Source: Hormiphora californensis (taxonomy: Eukaryota > Ctenophora > Tentaculata > Cydippida > Pleurobrachiidae). From it: 64,000 bases of DNA. How positions within the stretch are numbered: position 1 is the stretch's first letter; the number at the start of each line of letters is the position of its first letter. The notes under the pieces are model-generated. The model did no database searches. It was not told the origin of the DNA and saw only the letters and a program-made list of their open reading frames with translations. Below, in pieces: positions 54,661 to 64,000 of this stretch. Where the stretch lies: contig CM035361.1 in assembly GCA_020137815.1 (NCBI GenBank), positions 4,802,085-4,866,084 on the forward strand. The letters run 5' to 3'. The position numbers and the translations under genes are program-made.

Positions 54661-57173
54661 ATGTCTGTTTTGTGCGAGGGGTGTGGCGGGGCGGCCACCC
54701 TACAATGCCCGACTTGTCGGAAACTCGGTCTCCCCGCCAGTCATTTCTGTAATCAAGTAGGTAAAAAAGAGATAATTTAGTTTGACGCTAATAGTAGTTG
54801 ATCAGAACTCTTTCGTTGCACGAACATTATGTTTTTTTAGAAAACCTCGCCCCGAATCCAGGTTTGTTTCAAAGCTAATTGGAGTGGACACAAATCTAAA
54901 CACAAACAAGCAACTACGACAATAATGAATGCACTAGATAACGGGTGTTATATACCTTATCCGAATTATTGTTATTCCGGAAGATTACGACCATCACGGA
55001 GAAATGAGAGGAGGACAGACGTTCCTAAACATATACGTGAGTCAAAGGACAATTCGTATCTCCAGTTGTCATAACTTGAGTCTGTATTTATTCGGAAAAA
55101 AGAGCAGGAAACACAGAACTTAATTCATTATTGCCCCTAGTCCCCCTTTCCCGAATTAATGATATCATCCAACTAATAATGATGTTCCTTTTTTAGAGCA
55201 CCCCGATTACTGGAAGGACGGCACCCCTCTGTCAGAGATACAGAGTCGCGGTGTTGGCCAAATTAGGGTTTTAAACACAGAGGAGATAGCCGGAATGACT
55301 CTTGCAGGACGGGTTAGTACTATTAATACATTATGTTGTATGTTTGTTGTATAACTCTTGAGTCTTGACATCCTAGAAGTGTTGATATATAATATCTCGT
55401 GTGGTTAATGTAATATCATGAGCCAAAAGTTGTATGTGTAACTGTTGAGATGTGTTTGGTCTTAGGATGTAGGAGTATGTAATGATATGATTACAGCCTG
55501 TGTAACTGTTATAGTGTGCTCTTAGTTGAGTCGTATCAATAACATTGTGTACTTGTGATCAACAGACAACAATATGTTGGTTAATTCATTGTGTGTATTG
55601 GCTTTTTAATGTGCTGATATTTAAGTTTGGTAGTAATTCTCTCTCCGTGTCCTAATAATCCATGTTCCCACAGCTAGGTAGAGAAGTAATGGACATAGCA
55701 GCATCGATGGTCAAGGTACGAACTACATGTATCCCCCATTTTATGTCGATATGATTGAAGCTTTCCGTCACTCGCCTCTGAGGTTCTCTCTCTAGTTAAA
55801 ATCACTTAGATCTCTCTCTTTCTCTCGCTCTAGTTAACGTATCAATCCCACTACTTCAGGTTGGGGTAACAACGGAAGAGATAGATGATGCAGTTTATCA
55901 GGCAACAATCAACCGAGACTGCTATCCCTCCCCACTAAACTACCGTGGATTCCCTAAATCTTGTTGTACGTACGTAAAATGATATCATTCAAATCTTAAA
56001 TCTCAACTCTAGTTGTATATCTTGAGTGGTGTCACGTGATGCCCATATATGGTGTTGTGTGTCACGTGATGCCCATGTATGGTGTTACCCTCTGTTCCCA
56101 TAGGTCTGTAAACGAGGTGATATGTCACGGTATACCCGACCAACGGCCTTTAGAAGACGGGGACATTGTCAATATTGATATAACTGTGTTCAAGGTATTT
56201 CTTTCTCATTCGATCGATCTTCTCTCTTCTAACTCTTTCGATAATATATGTATCACGTGTTTATCTTTTTTTACGCAAAGTCTAACTACTGTATAACATG
56301 GTCGACTTTGTATCACCCCTAGCTGTGTTTCTCTATATTCTATATCTACATATAATACTAGGACGGTTTCCATGGAGATTTGAACGAGACATTCTATGTT
56401 GGAAATGTTGACGAGAAGGGAAGGAAGTTGGTTGAAGCGAGTTACGAGTGCTTACAACGCGCCATTGCTTCAGGTAATTCCCCTTATTTGGTATGTGTCA
56501 CGTGATGCCCATATATGGTGTTGTGTGTCACGTGATGCCCATATATGGTGTTGTGTGTCACGTGATGCCCATATATGTATGGTGTTACTAATATAATATC
56601 TTCCCTCATCAGTGAAGCCTGGAGCGAAGTATCGGGATGTGGGGAATATCATCCAAAAGTATATCAACACACAGGGTTTCAGTGTTGTGCGGAGTTACTG
56701 TGGTCACGGGATAAATCAGTTGTTCCATACTGCCCCCAGTGTCCCACATTATGCAAGTAAGTCTATGCCCTAATATGGTATTGTCTTGTTCCCAATATAA
56801 TATTGTAACATGCCCATTTATGGAAGCTGTTAGATGTCCTATTATTATTTCCACTTGTGTAGAAAATAAAGCTGTTGGGATTATGAAGCCGGGCCATTGT
56901 TTTACGATTGAGCCAATGATAAACGAAGGTGGCTGGGGTGATACATTGTGGCCAGACGACTGGACTGCTGTAACCACGGTAACTATGACATCATATATGT
57001 ATAATGCCCTAATTTGGTATGGTGACATGTCCAAATATGGTAACATAACGCTCCCATTCCAGGATGGTAAGCGAAGTTCACAGTTCGAGCAGACTCTTCT
57101 AGTAACGGAAACGGGGTGTGAAATACTGACGGGTAGAAAGGAAAAGGGTGGACAGCCCTATTTTAAGGACTAA
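54661..57173 (+). CDS. METAP1: Methionine aminopeptidase 1 (10 exons, 370 residues)
   Basis: Exons: 54661-54756, 54862-55036, 55197-55312, 55675-55716, 55860-55969, 56104-56194, 56362-56473, 56613-56756, 56863-56978, 57063-57173; all phases agree. The enzyme removes initiator methionine from nascent cytosolic proteins. The N-terminal C6H2 zinc finger that marks type 1 eukaryotic enzymes is intact (C5, C8, C16, C19, C30, C34, H42, H46) and mediates ribosome association in the family. The pita-bread catalytic domain has H188 (CHGIPD), and metal ligands D205, D216, H279, E312 and E343, spaced as in yeast. Length is close to the usual 370-390. The start is the only in-frame ATG at the zinc finger and follows a CCCCAG acceptor-like motif by one base. 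Introns are short and several contain E-box/CArG units. Confidence 0.97.
56031..56087. repeat. Two tandem 30-bp E-box/CArG units in METAP1 intron 5
   Basis: Each unit is GTCACGTGATG, then CCCATATATGG (second copy CCCATGTATGG), then TGTTGTGT. The period is exactly 30 bp. The array ends 16 bp before the exon 6 acceptor. Confidence 0.9.
56497..56587. repeat. Three tandem 30-bp E-box/CArG units in METAP1 intron 7
   Basis: Same unit as in intron 5, three copies at 56497, 56527 and 56557. The last copy has a 4-bp GTAT insertion inside the CArG half. The array begins 24 bp after the exon 7 donor and fills most of the 139-bp intron. Confidence 0.92.
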
Positions 57174-57458
57174 AATGTGTTGCCCATATATGGACATGAT
57201 ATCACGTGATGCCTTTATTAGGAGTTTTGTTTGACATGTATGAATGATGTGTTGGAAGTGAGGAGATTCTTTTGTTTTACATTTGTCTGAGTATTTAAAG
57301 TTTTATAACTTATTTCTCTGAACCTCAGCGTCTTCGTGTGTGATTCATCCCGGCTTTATTATAGCTGAGTTTGCAGTTTGGTAGTCCCCGTTTAGATAAT
57401 AATCATCTAGCTGCTGTTTACAGCTGTCAGTGCAAACTGCAATCCATTATCTCCTACC

Positions 57459-63726
<6,268 letters not shown>

Positions 63727-63799
63727 AGACGTGAAACACAGTGTTCTCCAAAGCTGTCAATTTAATTGATTTAGTACCATTATGTATCGTTTTCTTGTT

Positions 63800-63805
63800 A
63801 ATAAA
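63800..63805 (+). other. Polyadenylation signal AATAAA (proximal)
   Basis: AATAAA 74 bp after the stop codon of the unknown gene; a GT-rich stretch (TTGTGTGTATCTGTTG) follows about 20 bp later, as expected for cleavage. Confidence 0.7.
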
Positions 63806-63948
63806 GACTTGAGGTATGATGATCTTGTGTGTATCTGTTGTAATTGTACATTTTGTGTACATAGAACAAACAGTGCTTTTGTACACTGTCAATATTAAAT
63901 ATAGCCTGTAAATGTTTGATAATTGTGTATTCAGTATTGCTTTTAGTC

Positions 63949-63954
63949 AATAAA
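63949..63954 (+). other. Polyadenylation signal AATAAA (distal)
   Basis: A second AATAAA about 150 bp further on, followed by GCTGGGTGT. It may give a longer alternative 3' end. Confidence 0.55.
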
Positions 63955-64000
63955 GCTGGGTGTAATCTCAGAATTTCACCAGTGAATAATTAATAATTGT

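Overview
This is a stretch of animal nuclear genome. Genes are split by GT-AG introns, there are no bacterial-style operons, and the introns are full of transposons and microsatellites. Two tandem innexin genes point to an invertebrate animal. A ctenophore or cnidarian is my best guess, from compact exons, innexins with extra loop cysteines and local transposon content, but this is inference and no marker in the window proves it.

Layout. Positions 1-3,693 hold no gene I can support, only foldback repeats and a long (AG)n. From 3,694 to 14,902 (+) lies a three-exon gene for a secreted, probably GPI-anchored Ly6/three-finger protein; its two introns (4.4 and 6.4 kb) are packed with nested transposons. 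From 35,683 down to 16,894 (-) runs a 19-exon SLC26/SulP anion transporter gene. It carries three unusual things: a single symmetric exon coding for a P-type trefoil domain, two interchangeable copies of a transmembrane exon (plus a relic third copy), and a one-base frameshift in the STAS domain. Its 8.1-kb third intron holds a restriction-like-endonuclease LINE, which is itself interrupted by a 1.4-kb TTAA-flanked foldback element. After a nest of foldbacks (36.2-38.9 kb) come innexin A (41,353-38,957, -) and innexin B (about 44.68-41.66 kb, -), tandem paralogues. A gene that I can only partly reconstruct lies at 47.1-51.2 kb (+), with a 30-bp minisatellite and a tRNA-derived SINE in its last intron. 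METAP1 (54,661-57,173, +, 10 exons) follows. Only 286 bp downstream is a 15-exon gene of unknown function (57,459-63,726, +) coding for a 932-residue, largely low-complexity, Ser/Pro-rich and acidic protein.

Several features recur at different scales. (i) An approximately 30-bp intronic unit joins an E-box (CACGTG) to a perfect CArG box (CCATATATGG). It occurs dozens of times in the SLC26, innexin, METAP1 and downstream gene introns but I saw none in the Ly6 region. (ii) Short direct duplications of exon edges containing AG^GT occur, and one may have created a new intron in innexin B. (iii) Foldback elements have clear target duplications (TA, TTAA, 8 bp, 10 bp), and two of them sit exactly on 5' splice sites.

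All gene models were built by hand from reading frames, splice consensus and phase. Exon phases agree at every junction of the Ly6, innexin A, METAP1 and 3'-most genes. They agree in SLC26 except for the one frameshift exon.
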